Source: Mobiluncus sp034180645 (GTDB taxonomy: Bacteria; Actinomycetota; Actinomycetes; Actinomycetales; Actinomycetaceae). From it: 64,000 bases of DNA. The position numbers and the translations under genes were made by a program. Under the pieces are notes generated by a model. That model had not been told where the DNA came from. It worked only from the letters and a program-made list of their open reading frames with translations, and searched no databases. Shown in pieces: positions 49,730-57,521 of this stretch. The stretch spans positions 4,187-68,186 of the forward strand of contig NZ_JAXFNY010000009.1 in the NCBI RefSeq assembly GCF_034180645.1. The letters are read 5' to 3'. Position 1 is the stretch's first letter; each line of letters begins with the position of its first letter.

Positions 49730-51301
49730 CTAGAACAAGAGGTCCTCGCTCGTGTTTTCCCGAATCCCAAGCTGGCGGAAGATTGAACCGGCCGGGACAT
49801 TTGCGAGCTCTTTCGGCTCGATCTTCCTGAGTCCTCCTCCATAAACTCGTCCTCCAGCTATCAGCGATTCTTGGGAGAACTGTTGCAAAGCTTGGTGTAC
49901 GTCCTCAAGCGTAAGAGAGCCCTTTTGGATAGCGTTTTTGAGTACGCCGCGTGGGTAGAGCATTAAATAACCGTTGGTGGCAATGGCTCTCGAGTAATTG
50001 AGAATGAATCTAAAGGGGGTGCCTTTGCCGTTCGCCCGCCCCATGTAGGTCAGCAAAATGGGCGCGGGGTCTCGACTCTCGACTTTGTACCAGGGCGAGC
50101 GATTGCGTACTAAGTAGGAGTTGCGTGTCTTGTCATCAGCACCTTTAAAGTACTTTGCGAGACTCGGGTTCTTGGCTGCAATCGTTGCTTCAGGCTCAGA
50201 GGAACTCATCAGGACAAGCTGTTCAGATAAAATTGGCCACCCATCCGGATCGGCAGAAATGGTTAGAAGATCTAGCCTTCGGGGCGGGGGAAGCACAGGA
50301 ATGAGATCCGAATCGTCAATTCCGTCCGCTGCGACCGCATCTCTAGAGCGGATGAAATAGGCATTATTTCCCGTTGCTATTCCACGACGAATAGTAAACA
50401 AATCAGAAAGTGTAGGTTCAGTTTCCGGCAGGCCGGAACGTGGAACTTGCGTGAAATATCCACTCCAGCGGTTTTCTCCTCGCAGTGAAGTCTGTGGGAA
50501 CACGAGACTGGCGCCTTCTGGGTTGTTGATGTCATCGCCTTCGGAGAAAGTGACTAAGTGATTCTTGCCGGGTTGTTTGTTCTTAAAGACGACAATTAAA
50601 GATGTGACTAATGCGTCATCAAAAACCAATCCATCGGGATCGAATCGGTGAATCCGCTCGATAGACACCTTTTCGGCTAGGTACTTCCGAATAGATTTTC
50701 CATAGTTTGTATCGAGAAACTCAGATGGAATGAGCCATGCGGATATGGCGCCTGGCGCTAGGCACAGTTGGGAACTGAGAATGAAGTAGACGTAAAGCCC
50801 TGACAAGCCAGAAGGTGATCGTCCAGCAGCACGCGACACGATTGCGCCGTAACGAGCTTTGATTTCTTTTGGCAAATGATGGTGACGAACGTACGGTGGG
50901 TTAGCAATGAGCAGATCCGCTTTGAGTGAAGAGGTTGTAGCAAAATCGAGGAAGTCTCCTTCAATGATCGTTGTCCCCCACTCACTCCATAGATTCTTTG
51001 CTACCTCAGCAAATTCATGATCCTTCTCAATTCCAACGATTTCCCTAAACCTAATGCCAGATTGTTCTGCAGCTGACAGGGCAGCATAAATGAAAGCTCC
51101 GGAGCCGCATGACGGCTCGAGCATGATGGGTTCATCAACTGCAACCAATTGGAGTGCGAATTTTGCTATTGAACTTGCTAGCGAAGGAGGCGTTGCAAAC
51201 TGGCCCTCCTTGTTCCGCTCCACAGCGTCACGTTTCGCATCGAGTCTGCGCTGCTCGGATAGGCGTTTCTCCTCAAGATCTGTAAGACTAAAGCCCGGCA
51301 A
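49730..51301 (-). CDS. N6-adenine DNA methyltransferase of a XamI-type restriction-modification system
   Basis: 523 aa. Motif X-like GQFATPPSLASSIA (~33) is followed by the SAM-binding motif IMLEPSCGSGAF (59-70), acidic IVGIEKD (~88) and the catalytic NPPYVRHH (134-137 for NPPY). The target-recognition part occupies the C-terminal ~250 residues (TIRRGIATGNNAYFI..., PRGVLKNAIQKGSL...). This is the gamma-class, Eco57I/TaqI-like layout. It overlaps the endonuclease gene by 14 nt, so both belong to one unit. By kinship with XamI/SalI enzymes it is expected to methylate adenine in GTCGAC, but the specificity is inferred. It protects host DNA from the adjacent nuclease. Confidence 0.88.
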   Translation of the reverse strand: MPGFSLTDLEEKRLSEQRRLDAKRDAVERNKEGQFATPPSLASSIAKFALQLVAVDEPIMLEPSCGSGAFIYAALSAAEQSGIRFREIVGIEKDHEFAEVAKNLWSEWGTTIIEGDFLDFATTSSLKADLLIANPPYVRHHHLPKEIKARYGAIVSRAAGRSPSGLSGLYVYFILSSQLCLAPGAISAWLIPSEFLDTNYGKSIRKYLAEKVSIERIHRFDPDGLVFDDALVTSLIVVFKNKQPGKNHLVTFSEGDDINNPEGASLVFPQTSLRGENRWSGYFTQVPRSGLPETEPTLSDLFTIRRGIATGNNAYFIRSRDAVAADGIDDSDLIPVLPPPRRLDLLTISADPDGWPILSEQLVLMSSSEPEATIAAKNPSLAKYFKGADDKTRNSYLVRNRSPWYKVESRDPAPILLTYMGRANGKGTPFRFILNYSRAIATNGYLMLYPRGVLKNAIQKGSLTLEDVHQALQQFSQESLIAGGRVYGGGLRKIEPKELANVPAGSIFRQLGIRENTSEDLLF

Positions 51302-52253
51302 TTTCTAGGTCCTCCACTCTGTGCTCCCAGATCCAGTCAAGCCCTTCAGCGGCTTCATAGCCTAGATACCCTGCGTCAAAATAACCGCATAAAAGAAGAA
51401 GAAGGTCAAGTTGATCGCCGTAAGTGCGCTTCAATTGATGTGCCTTTGCTGCCTCTTCTTTGCGTCTCTTGTTCGTATTTGTGAAGTCGCCAGCACTCTT
51501 AGCCTCAATAAGTACAGGGAATCCGGATTGGCTTGGTGTATGTGGCTGCACTACGAGGTCAATCGGCATATTTATGAGCTTGCCCGCTAGATTTTCTACC
51601 GGAACGTTGTGGTGCACGGAAAAAGTTCCTGGTGGTAGATCTTTAAGAGAGAGATTGCTGGCGTAGCGTTCTTCTTTGTACCCGCGGGCCGTCAGCCATG
51701 CGCGCATCACTGCCATTTGTCGCGCTTCTTGCGCGTTTCTAATGATGGGGTCCGTAACTGCGCCACATCGGCGATCGCCCACAACAACTGAGGCAAGCTC
51801 AATCTGCTTCTCGGAAGGAGGCGTCTTCGTGGCAACCCATTCAAAAAGAGTGTCGTCTAGAAGCTCCATAATTATCGAAATAATCCGCTCTAAATTATCT
51901 CGTAAATCCTTGTCATTCATTCGGGCTGGTAACCGGCCAGCCTCAAGGCTATTGACAAGTGATTTGGGAACATTGGCGAGACCAACCAACCTGTCCCGAG
52001 CAATTGGTGGAGCAGTGACCATACGGAGAATTCCGATAATCTGTGGGGCATCCATAATGTCTTGCGGGGTTAACCTATTCATGTAGGCGGTGGCTTTGAA
52101 AAGCTGCTCGACTTCGTCAATCACGGCGGAACGGGAACCTCTATACGCTTCGGGAGCGGCGTCGAGAAACCATTCGTTGTACATCTTCACCGATCGGTAA
52201 ACATCCTCCTTCCAAAGATCCACGCGATGTCGGTTGATATTTGGCTTACTCAT
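51288..52253 (-). CDS. XamI family type II restriction endonuclease
   Basis: 321 aa. The start MSKPNINRHRVDLWKEDVYRSV is how XamI-family endonucleases begin, as far as I recall. A nuclease core fits Asp232 in MPIDLVVQP and Glu250-x-Lys252 in VLIEAKSAGD: the D...ExK catalytic pattern of PD-(D/E)xK enzymes. XamI is a SalI isoschizomer cutting GTCGAC, so the same target is likely. ATG 52253 overlaps the stop of a 65-aa ORF by 4 nt (ATGA), and the 3' end overlaps the methyltransferase. Nuclease expression is thus tied to the upstream genes, which is unusual for a mobile restriction system. Confidence 0.85.
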   Translation of the reverse strand: MSKPNINRHRVDLWKEDVYRSVKMYNEWFLDAAPEAYRGSRSAVIDEVEQLFKATAYMNRLTPQDIMDAPQIIGILRMVTAPPIARDRLVGLANVPKSLVNSLEAGRLPARMNDKDLRDNLERIISIIMELLDDTLFEWVATKTPPSEKQIELASVVVGDRRCGAVTDPIIRNAQEARQMAVMRAWLTARGYKEERYASNLSLKDLPPGTFSVHHNVPVENLAGKLINMPIDLVVQPHTPSQSGFPVLIEAKSAGDFTNTNKRRKEEAAKAHQLKRTYGDQLDLLLLLCGYFDAGYLGYEAAEGLDWIWEHRVEDLEIAGL

Positions 52254-52447
52254 AAGAAGTCCTTGCCTTTCGTGATCTTTGGCCCGAGAGTGTCACAATC
52301 CTGTTCGCCAAATGAATGCCTTCTTGCGCTTGAGACGGTTTTTCCGGTCGCGCTGATCTTGATTGGCGTCATAGATGATCCGGCGGTGCAGAAAATTCCT
52401 GTTTCGACCGACGCGGTTTCTTTTTGCCGGTTTGAGCGCAGGCTCAT
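52250..52447 (-). CDS. 65-aa ORF coupled on both sides by ATGA overlaps
   Basis: The ATG at 52447 overlaps the stop of the AAA ATPase gene (ATGA) and its own TGA overlaps the start of the XamI gene (ATGA). The protein is basic and Ser/Thr-rich: MSLRSNRQKETASVETGIFC up to KITKGKDFL. It has two Cys, no membrane helix and no family I know. The exact fit at both ends argues for a translated gene or a coupling ORF that links the ATPase operon to the restriction genes. An overlapping ORF (52293-52493) has no such fit and was left out. It could also be a remnant of a longer gene. Confidence 0.5.
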   Translation of the reverse strand: MSLRSNRQKETASVETGIFCTAGSSMTPIKISATGKTVSSARRHSFGEQDCDTLGPKITKGKDFL

Positions 52448-54750
52448 CTGCTTCTCGCTTCTGCTGGCGTAATGTCGTCCGCGTGTTGTCCATTCATCAT
52501 CTTGTAGTGCTGTTCTTGTCCCATGAGGGTGAAGATGAGTTGGAAGATGCGGCGTAGTTGGTTGGGGTCGTGGTCTTCGGCGATGAGGTAGGTGTCGTCT
52601 TCGAGTCCGCTGCTGTGGTGGCGGATGTAGGTGAGCATGGATGTGACGAGGTGGTAGTCGGCGAGGTCTTCTTGGCCTTGGGCGTCGGTGTGGATGAATT
52701 TTTCGCGGTTGTTTTTGAGTAGGGTTGTGGTGAGGTCTGCGTTGTCGTAGCCGCAGAGCTGCAGGAAATAGTGTTCAAGGATTCGGCGGGTGACGTTGAG
52801 CAGTGTGATGGAAGTCGTAGCTTCTTTGTATTCGTGCCATAGCGCTGCGTAGGAGTTGAGGACTGGGGAGTAGTTCTCTATCTGGGATGGGGCGTCTTGC
52901 CGGTCACGTACGCACAAGGTGACGTTCGAGACGTTGTCGTTCTTTTTGATTAGGTAGTAGGAGGCGTAGCGGTAGTCGCTGAGGTTGGCGTAGGAGACCT
53001 CTCTATAGAAGTATGGGTTGTGGGACAGGATGATAATCTGTTTGACGTGGTTGCCTCGTCCGGTGTCGTGGCGGTAGTCAACATTGTTTTGGCAGATTTT
53101 GACGAGTTCTCTGATGTGGGCGGCGACGATGAACATTGCGCCGGAGTCCATACTTGAGACCGGGTCGTCGATGACCACGATTTTGTTCCGGGGGTCTTCT
53201 GTTTGGTCGAGGCTTCCCTGGATGAGGAAGTAGAAGTAGAGGAAGGCGATGAAGTTTCGTTCGCCTTCGGATAGGTTTTCGGCGGTGGTGCCGTCGAGGC
53301 GGACTACGCGGTAGGTGTTTTCCTTGTCTGGGACGTCGTCGAGGTAGAAGCCTTGGAATCCGGATTCTCGCAGGACGGTGTTGATCTGTTCTTTGACGGC
53401 GCTTGTGTCAACGACTGAGCCGAGAAGTTGCTGGATCTGCGAGTCGAGGTTCTTTATCGAGGTGCGTGCTGATTGCGCGGTGGCCGTGGCGGTGTTGATC
53501 TCGTCTGTGAGTTTCTTGGACGTGGCGCGATAGTTGGTGATGGTTTGAGCAAGGTGCTTGGCGAGGTGCTGCCATACTCGGTTGGTGCAGATCGTGCGTT
53601 GCTGTTTCTGGTTTGCAACGACCTCATTGTGAGCCTTGATCGCTTGGTTTGCGTCAGTAATGAGCTGGTTGAGCTCGCCGATCACGTTTGTGACGACGTC
53701 GAGCTGTAACTGGCTACTCGGGTTGCTCAGTTTTCGTTCGATGGTTTCCACGTTGGCTTGCAGCTTGGCGCGCAGAAGTTCGACGTAGGTGTCATATTCT
53801 TTTGTCTCTAGCTGGGGTGGGATCGCTGCCATTGTTGTGCTGAGCGGAACATTCCATGCTAAGCGTGCGGCGGCCTTATACGTGTCGGCGAAGGTCTGTA
53901 AGTCGGCGAGCGACTGTTCGTAGGCGTCGTCGAAGCACTCGACTAGTGTGGTTGTGAATCCTTCGGGGAGTTCTTGCTGGCAGAAAGGGCAGGGGTCTCC
54001 GTCGTTGCTGGGGAATGTAGCATGGCCGTGCCTGACCCAGTCAGCGGCGTTGATGTTGTCGATGAATCTGGCGAAGTCAGTGTTAGCCGTGTTGACGATC
54101 GCCGCACCCATGAGGTGATCATCGGGAAGCTGAATATCAACGAGCCCGATGAGTGGGTAGGTCATTGCTTGCTTGTCGAAGGCCGCGTTGTAGAGCGTTT
54201 CCAGTTCGTTCAGGTCGTGTTCCTTCGGATCGGCTGTGGTGAGTACGGCTTCGGCAAAGGTTTGTTTCCGCTTTCGACCGTGTTGGGTTTCAGGGAACTG
54301 ATCGCGGATGTCCTTTGACTTGTCCCAGCACTCGTCGTGAAAGTCTGCCGTCAGCTGTTCAAGCTGTGCCTGTTTCGCGGAGGCATCATCTTCGTGGTTT
54401 CTTGCTTCGCGGGCGTGTTCGTCGCGGTCTTGGCGGAGGGTGGTGAGTTCTTTTTCTGCCTCGATGTTAGTTTTACCGAGGGTGAAGACGCCGTTGAGTG
54501 AACCGTAGGTGGAGAAATTCTCATCAACGAAACCGCGATCGTAGACCATGACTGAGTAGTTGTCTGCATCAACATTCGTGTCCCAGGTCAAGCCGTGGCC
54601 TGCGCCCAGGGTGCGTGCGATTGTTGATTTACCTGCTCCGTTTCGGCCGAAGAAGAAATTGAGGTAGCTCAAGTCAACGGTGCAATCCTGAAAGGTGGCT
54701 GAGTTGACTGTGATCTGCCTGATTGGGCCTCGCATCTTATCCAATGGCAT
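52444..54750 (-). CDS. AAA_13 family ATPase, RloC-like
   Basis: 768 aa of the SMC/Rad50-related AAA_13 group that includes the anticodon nucleases RloC and PrrC. It shows Walker A GRNGAGKS (35-42), a CPFC motif (254-257) like the RloC/Rad50 zinc hook, coiled coil on both sides (~95-140, ~325-440), ABC signature LSEGERNF (493-500), Walker B KIVVIDDPVSS (523-533) and the H-loop ILSHNPY (574-580). The C-terminal domain has NVTRRILEHYF, an R-x3-E pair at 655/659 like the PrrC/RloC nuclease motif, and IRHHSSG (709-714). It would sense DNA or phage damage and act as a toxin or regulator. The HTH gene overlaps its start; ATG 54735 is an alternative start. Confidence 0.85.
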   Translation of the reverse strand: MPLDKMRGPIRQITVNSATFQDCTVDLSYLNFFFGRNGAGKSTIARTLGAGHGLTWDTNVDADNYSVMVYDRGFVDENFSTYGSLNGVFTLGKTNIEAEKELTTLRQDRDEHAREARNHEDDASAKQAQLEQLTADFHDECWDKSKDIRDQFPETQHGRKRKQTFAEAVLTTADPKEHDLNELETLYNAAFDKQAMTYPLIGLVDIQLPDDHLMGAAIVNTANTDFARFIDNINAADWVRHGHATFPSNDGDPCPFCQQELPEGFTTTLVECFDDAYEQSLADLQTFADTYKAAARLAWNVPLSTTMAAIPPQLETKEYDTYVELLRAKLQANVETIERKLSNPSSQLQLDVVTNVIGELNQLITDANQAIKAHNEVVANQKQQRTICTNRVWQHLAKHLAQTITNYRATSKKLTDEINTATATAQSARTSIKNLDSQIQQLLGSVVDTSAVKEQINTVLRESGFQGFYLDDVPDKENTYRVVRLDGTTAENLSEGERNFIAFLYFYFLIQGSLDQTEDPRNKIVVIDDPVSSMDSGAMFIVAAHIRELVKICQNNVDYRHDTGRGNHVKQIIILSHNPYFYREVSYANLSDYRYASYYLIKKNDNVSNVTLCVRDRQDAPSQIENYSPVLNSYAALWHEYKEATTSITLLNVTRRILEHYFLQLCGYDNADLTTTLLKNNREKFIHTDAQGQEDLADYHLVTSMLTYIRHHSSGLEDDTYLIAEDHDPNQLRRIFQLIFTLMGQEQHYKMMNGQHADDITPAEARSR

Positions 54751-54943
54751 TCTCCTGATCGAGTTTTCCGTCGCGAAGCCACTGGTCGACTTCCGAGAGT
54801 TTGTACTTGTACATTTTCCCGGCCTTGTATGCGGGCAGGCGTCCTTCTTTTGTCCAGTTACGCACGGTGTCCTTGCTGACGCTCAGATGGGTAGCGACGT
54901 CGTCAAGGTTGACCCAGTTTTCTATTTCGTTGCCTGTGTTCAT
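54737..54943 (-). CDS. Excisionase-family helix-turn-helix protein
   Basis: 68 aa. WVNLDDVATHLSVSKDTVRNWTKEGRLPAYKAGKMYKYKLSEVDQWLRDG is a complete MerR-like winged HTH (HTH_17, excisionase type) with the recognition helix at KDTVRNW and the wing at KAGKMYKY. It starts with ATGA overlap on the 215-aa gene and its 3' end overlaps the ATPase start by 14 nt. Position inside the operon, not at its edge, suggests a DNA-binding subunit or autoregulator of the system, not a prophage excisionase. Its target could be the 9-bp tandem repeats at 56524. Confidence 0.85.
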   Translation of the reverse strand: MNTGNEIENWVNLDDVATHLSVSKDTVRNWTKEGRLPAYKAGKMYKYKLSEVDQWLRDGKLDQENAIG

Positions 54944-55587
54944 GGCTGGCCTCCGATCAGGGTTGGCATGAGCACGCTAATTCCGGCCTGCGCGAGCTCG
55001 TGAACAAGATCCACGTTCTTGACCGCCCAGTGGGTGCGGTTGAGCTCATTGAATTTGTCGTTGCCAGATAAATCGAGTTCTTCGAGCAGCTCGTTGATTC
55101 GTTGCTGCGGGATTTCTGTTAGAGGTGTGTATTCGATTTTGATTCCGCGCGCACCGTAGCGGATATTCGTGACAGCAGCAAAATAGGCGACCTGCTCCTC
55201 GCTGGCTCTACCAAAGTCGTCGTTCTCGTTCATGATGAGCGCGGGGTAGGTTTTCAGCATCTCAATGGCATCTTTGTCGAGTTTCTTCAACTGCTCGCGG
55301 TTTGTTGGGCACATGCTTTCAGTCAAGGCACGTTTAGGATCCATAGGGACTGATCGGGTGTTCGGATCAAAATCTGGGGTCACGATCAGCTGGTAATAGT
55401 CACTACTCAGAGCAACCTGGATGGCAGGCACTCCCACCGCCGCGACAGGTGTCGGCACCACGATCTGAATTGGGGCGTTGACGGTACCTGCGTGAGCAAT
55501 CTGAACACCGTTTGCCCCGAGCTGATTGAGAACCATCGCATTGGGTGGCGACGATGGTTCTGCCGGGATGATTTGTCCGTCTGACAT
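54940..55587 (-). CDS. Conserved unknown protein with N-terminal NQxGANxxQI motif, 215 aa
   Basis: Family not named. Residues ~19-43 hold MVLNQLGANGVQIAHAGTVN, which mirrors the C-terminus of the protein encoded upstream. After a Val/Pro-rich link, a globular domain follows with DYYQLIVTPDF, ALTESMCPTNREQLKKLDKDAI, QVAYFAAVTNIRYGARGIKIEYTPL, PQQRINELLEELDL and FNELNRTHWAVKNVDLVHELAQAGI. The strongly patterned NRTHWAVK stretch looks like a conserved site. No membrane helix or signal. ATG 55587 shares its A with the upstream stop; a GTG at 55590 is also possible. Gene overlap with the HTH gene (ATGA) means obligate co-expression. A partner or effector role in defence is inferred from context. 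Confidence 0.75.
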   Translation of the reverse strand: MSDGQIIPAEPSSPPNAMVLNQLGANGVQIAHAGTVNAPIQIVVPTPVAAVGVPAIQVALSSDYYQLIVTPDFDPNTRSVPMDPKRALTESMCPTNREQLKKLDKDAIEMLKTYPALIMNENDDFGRASEEQVAYFAAVTNIRYGARGIKIEYTPLTEIPQQRINELLEELDLSGNDKFNELNRTHWAVKNVDLVHELAQAGISVLMPTLIGGQP

Positions 55588-56501
55588 CACATCCCCCTGC
55601 CAATGTTGAGTGTGCCGACTGAACCAATCTGCTGACTATTCGCCCCGTACTGGTTGAACACAACGTGCGGTGTTACTGCATGGGTCTTCTCGAAATCGGT
55701 ATCCGCTGAGGTCTCACTGTGATCACTAGCCTGATCGTCGTCGACTATTTCAGCTTCGATAATCTCGTCATCTCCGGAAATACAAGGTTGCGTCGGTTCG
55801 GCGGGGTCTTCGTCGTAGCGGGTGATCTCAGGTGTCCAACCCTTGTCGAGGTTGAATGCTTGCATATCGAATCTGCGTGTCGCGTTTGGTGAGGATGCGG
55901 GTAGGTGCCATTTGTCAAACGTGCTTTTGCCTGCTGTGTTGCGCACAGTCGGATCCGAGACATATTTCCAAACCCCGAGAATGAGGGATTCGAGGCATAT
56001 TTCCTTGGCGTCACCGAGCTGGGCTTTGGTGAGGTGTGACTCGTCGGGTAAGAGCGCGACTACCTGATTGTTAGTGATTGCCACGTCGCGCTTGATGGCC
56101 GTTCCAAGCATCTGCACGAGGCGAAGCCCCTTGGAATCTACGTCGATGAAGCGGTCAACGAAGTCTCTCGTTCTCGCCAAAGCCTGGGGGAGATCGTTGT
56201 CAATCAGATTATTGAATTCGTAAGCAAAATCCTCCCCGCCTACAGGCATATAGGTGGTGTTCCCATCATTTTTGCAGTTACGTAGTTCACTCGTGTTCTG
56301 GCTGAAACTCTTACCGGCTGATGGTGGCTCAAATTTTGGGCTCACGATGCGGATAAGCCCGGCAAGAATGTCTGGATTGCTGAGCCCGTCGGATTTTCCG
56401 GCGCGGGTGTCGCGAGCCTTCGCTCGGGGAGGAAGTGCTTCTTGGAGCAGCACGAAAAAGGTACCCGCTGTCAGGCGATCCTTGCTTTCCTGCCCTGACA
56501 T
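55587..56501 (-). CDS. Conserved unknown protein with C-terminal NQxGANxxQI motif, 304 aa
   Basis: First gene of the operon, ATG 56501 with GAGG upstream. It has no known family I can name. The N-terminal half (TAGTFFVLLQEALPPRAKARDTRAGKSDGLS..., IVSPKFEPP, FSQNTSELRNCKNDGNTTYMP) and middle (TNNQVVALLPDESHLTKAQLGDAKEICLESLILGVWKYVSD) look globular and cytoplasmic. An acidic linker (~245-275) leads to the last 25 residues, VVFNQYGANSQQIGSVGTLN then IGRGM, a short Gln/Asn/Gly motif shared with the next protein's N-terminus. The motif placement at a flexible end is like signalling amyloid motifs. A sensor or scaffold role is inferred. Confidence 0.75.
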   Translation of the reverse strand: MSGQESKDRLTAGTFFVLLQEALPPRAKARDTRAGKSDGLSNPDILAGLIRIVSPKFEPPSAGKSFSQNTSELRNCKNDGNTTYMPVGGEDFAYEFNNLIDNDLPQALARTRDFVDRFIDVDSKGLRLVQMLGTAIKRDVAITNNQVVALLPDESHLTKAQLGDAKEICLESLILGVWKYVSDPTVRNTAGKSTFDKWHLPASSPNATRRFDMQAFNLDKGWTPEITRYDEDPAEPTQPCISGDDEIIEAEIVDDDQASDHSETSADTDFEKTHAVTPHVVFNQYGANSQQIGSVGTLNIGRGM

Positions 56502-56523
56502 GATCCTCGATTCCGAAATTACA

Positions 56524-56545
56524 AACCCTATGAACCCTATGAACC
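56524..56545. promoter_or_regulatory. Tandem 9-bp repeats, putative operator of the defence operon
   Basis: AACCCTATG occurs twice without gap (56524-56532, 56533-56541), followed by AACC. It lies 22-44 bp upstream of the first start codon of the minus-strand operon, where a promoter would be. Confidence 0.45.
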
Positions 56546-56886
56546 TCGGGAACTCTGGCGTCCGAACCTTGCGAACTCCACGTTAGAAAGTGGAGATGCA
56601 AGAAGCGACTCCACCGCATCGGCTCCGAGCGAGTGGACTGGTTCCCATCAATTCCTAGGAAATCAGTCTACTTCATTACCGGCATCGGCGCAGTGGCGAC
56701 GCGGCTCGTGTCTCCGGCCAGGCTCTGATCAAGCCTGTCCTCCAGTTGTCAACTGGGAGACGCGTTCGAGACGCACCTGGCGGGCAGCCCCTCAGCGGGC
56801 TGTCCGCCCCTTTCGTCTCAGCCGCGATCCACCAGTAGCCAACACCAGTTCTCGAACGGGTCTCCCTTCACCAGAAGGGAAGCCCC
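56546..56886. other. Divergent intergenic region with several hairpins, no gene
   Basis: No coding frame is supported. Visible structures: CTCCAC/GTGGAG (~56577-56596), the palindrome CCAGTTG-T-CAACTGG (56742-56756), a 12-bp imperfect hairpin GGCGGGCAGCCC/GGGCTGTCCGCC (56779-56808), and CCCTTC/GAAGGG just before the sigma-like gene. They may be operators, leader structures or terminators between the two divergent modules. Confidence 0.45.
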
Positions 56887-57426
56887 ATGGCTACCGAGCC
56901 GAAAACAATCACTATCGCGCTCAAGCACGAGCGCACTGAGGAGATCAGCGAACGCTATCCCACCACCACCGCCACCTTTGTCATCACGGCCAGCGAAGCA
57001 CAGGTCATGGTCGAACGCGACCTGGCTTTGCGTTGTCGCGACGCGGACGATGACGCGAACGTGGAGCCGCGCAGTGTCAGCGAGATTGCTGATGAGCTGT
57101 CGAAGCAGGACTACAACTGTGCGAAGAAGCATCTTCGTCACATCCGTTACCGGTCAGTAACCGCCCGCGATGACGACACCGACGTGTCGATCGTCGAGGT
57201 CGCGCCTTCTGGTGAGGGGGACGATCCGGCAGAGGCGTGGGCGACCCGGGTGATGGTGCGTGAAGCGCTGGCCAAGCTCGATGTCGAGGATCGCGTCGTG
57301 TTGGTCGGGATTCATATGCGCGGCATGACCCAAACCCAAGTCGCGCGCGTATTGGGGGTGTCGCAGCCTGCGGTCGTGAAGCGGCTGCGTAAGGCGGAGG
57401 CGCGGCTGCGGGAGTTGTTGTCATGA
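56887..57426 (+). CDS. Sigma-70 region 4-like protein of a prophage module
   Basis: 179 aa. The C-terminal half (AWATRVMVREALAKLDVEDRVVLVGIHMRGMTQTQVARVLGVSQPAVVKRLRKAEARLRELL) is a sigma region 4 HTH: GMTQTQVARVLGVSQPAVVKRL contains the recognition helix. The N-terminal half has no obvious region 2 and begins TITIALKHERTEEISERYPTTTATFVITASEAQVMVERDLALRCRDADDDANVEP. Such proteins are common at the left of the DUF2800/DUF2815/DNA polymerase module in actinobacterial mobile elements and probably regulate it. ATG 56887 follows CCAGAAGGGAAGCCCC. Confidence 0.78.
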   Translation: MATEPKTITIALKHERTEEISERYPTTTATFVITASEAQVMVERDLALRCRDADDDANVEPRSVSEIADELSKQDYNCAKKHLRHIRYRSVTARDDDTDVSIVEVAPSGEGDDPAEAWATRVMVREALAKLDVEDRVVLVGIHMRGMTQTQVARVLGVSQPAVVKRLRKAEARLRELLS

Positions 57427-57521
57427 GACGGTTATATTTCACGGCCCCTCGAAGCCTTCCCTATAGCAAGGCCATCCCAGCCAGTTCCGGCACCGGGTCT
57501 TGCGTGAGGGAAGGAAGGCTC

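Noticed and set aside
52293..52493. Alternative 66-aa minus-strand frame overlapping the ATPase 3' end
   Set aside because: It lacks the stop/start coupling seen for 52250-52447 and overlaps the ATPase gene by 50 bp.
54737..54943. HTH protein taken as a prophage excisionase
   Set aside because: It is embedded with overlaps inside the defence operon on the opposite strand to the phage module, and no integrase is near.
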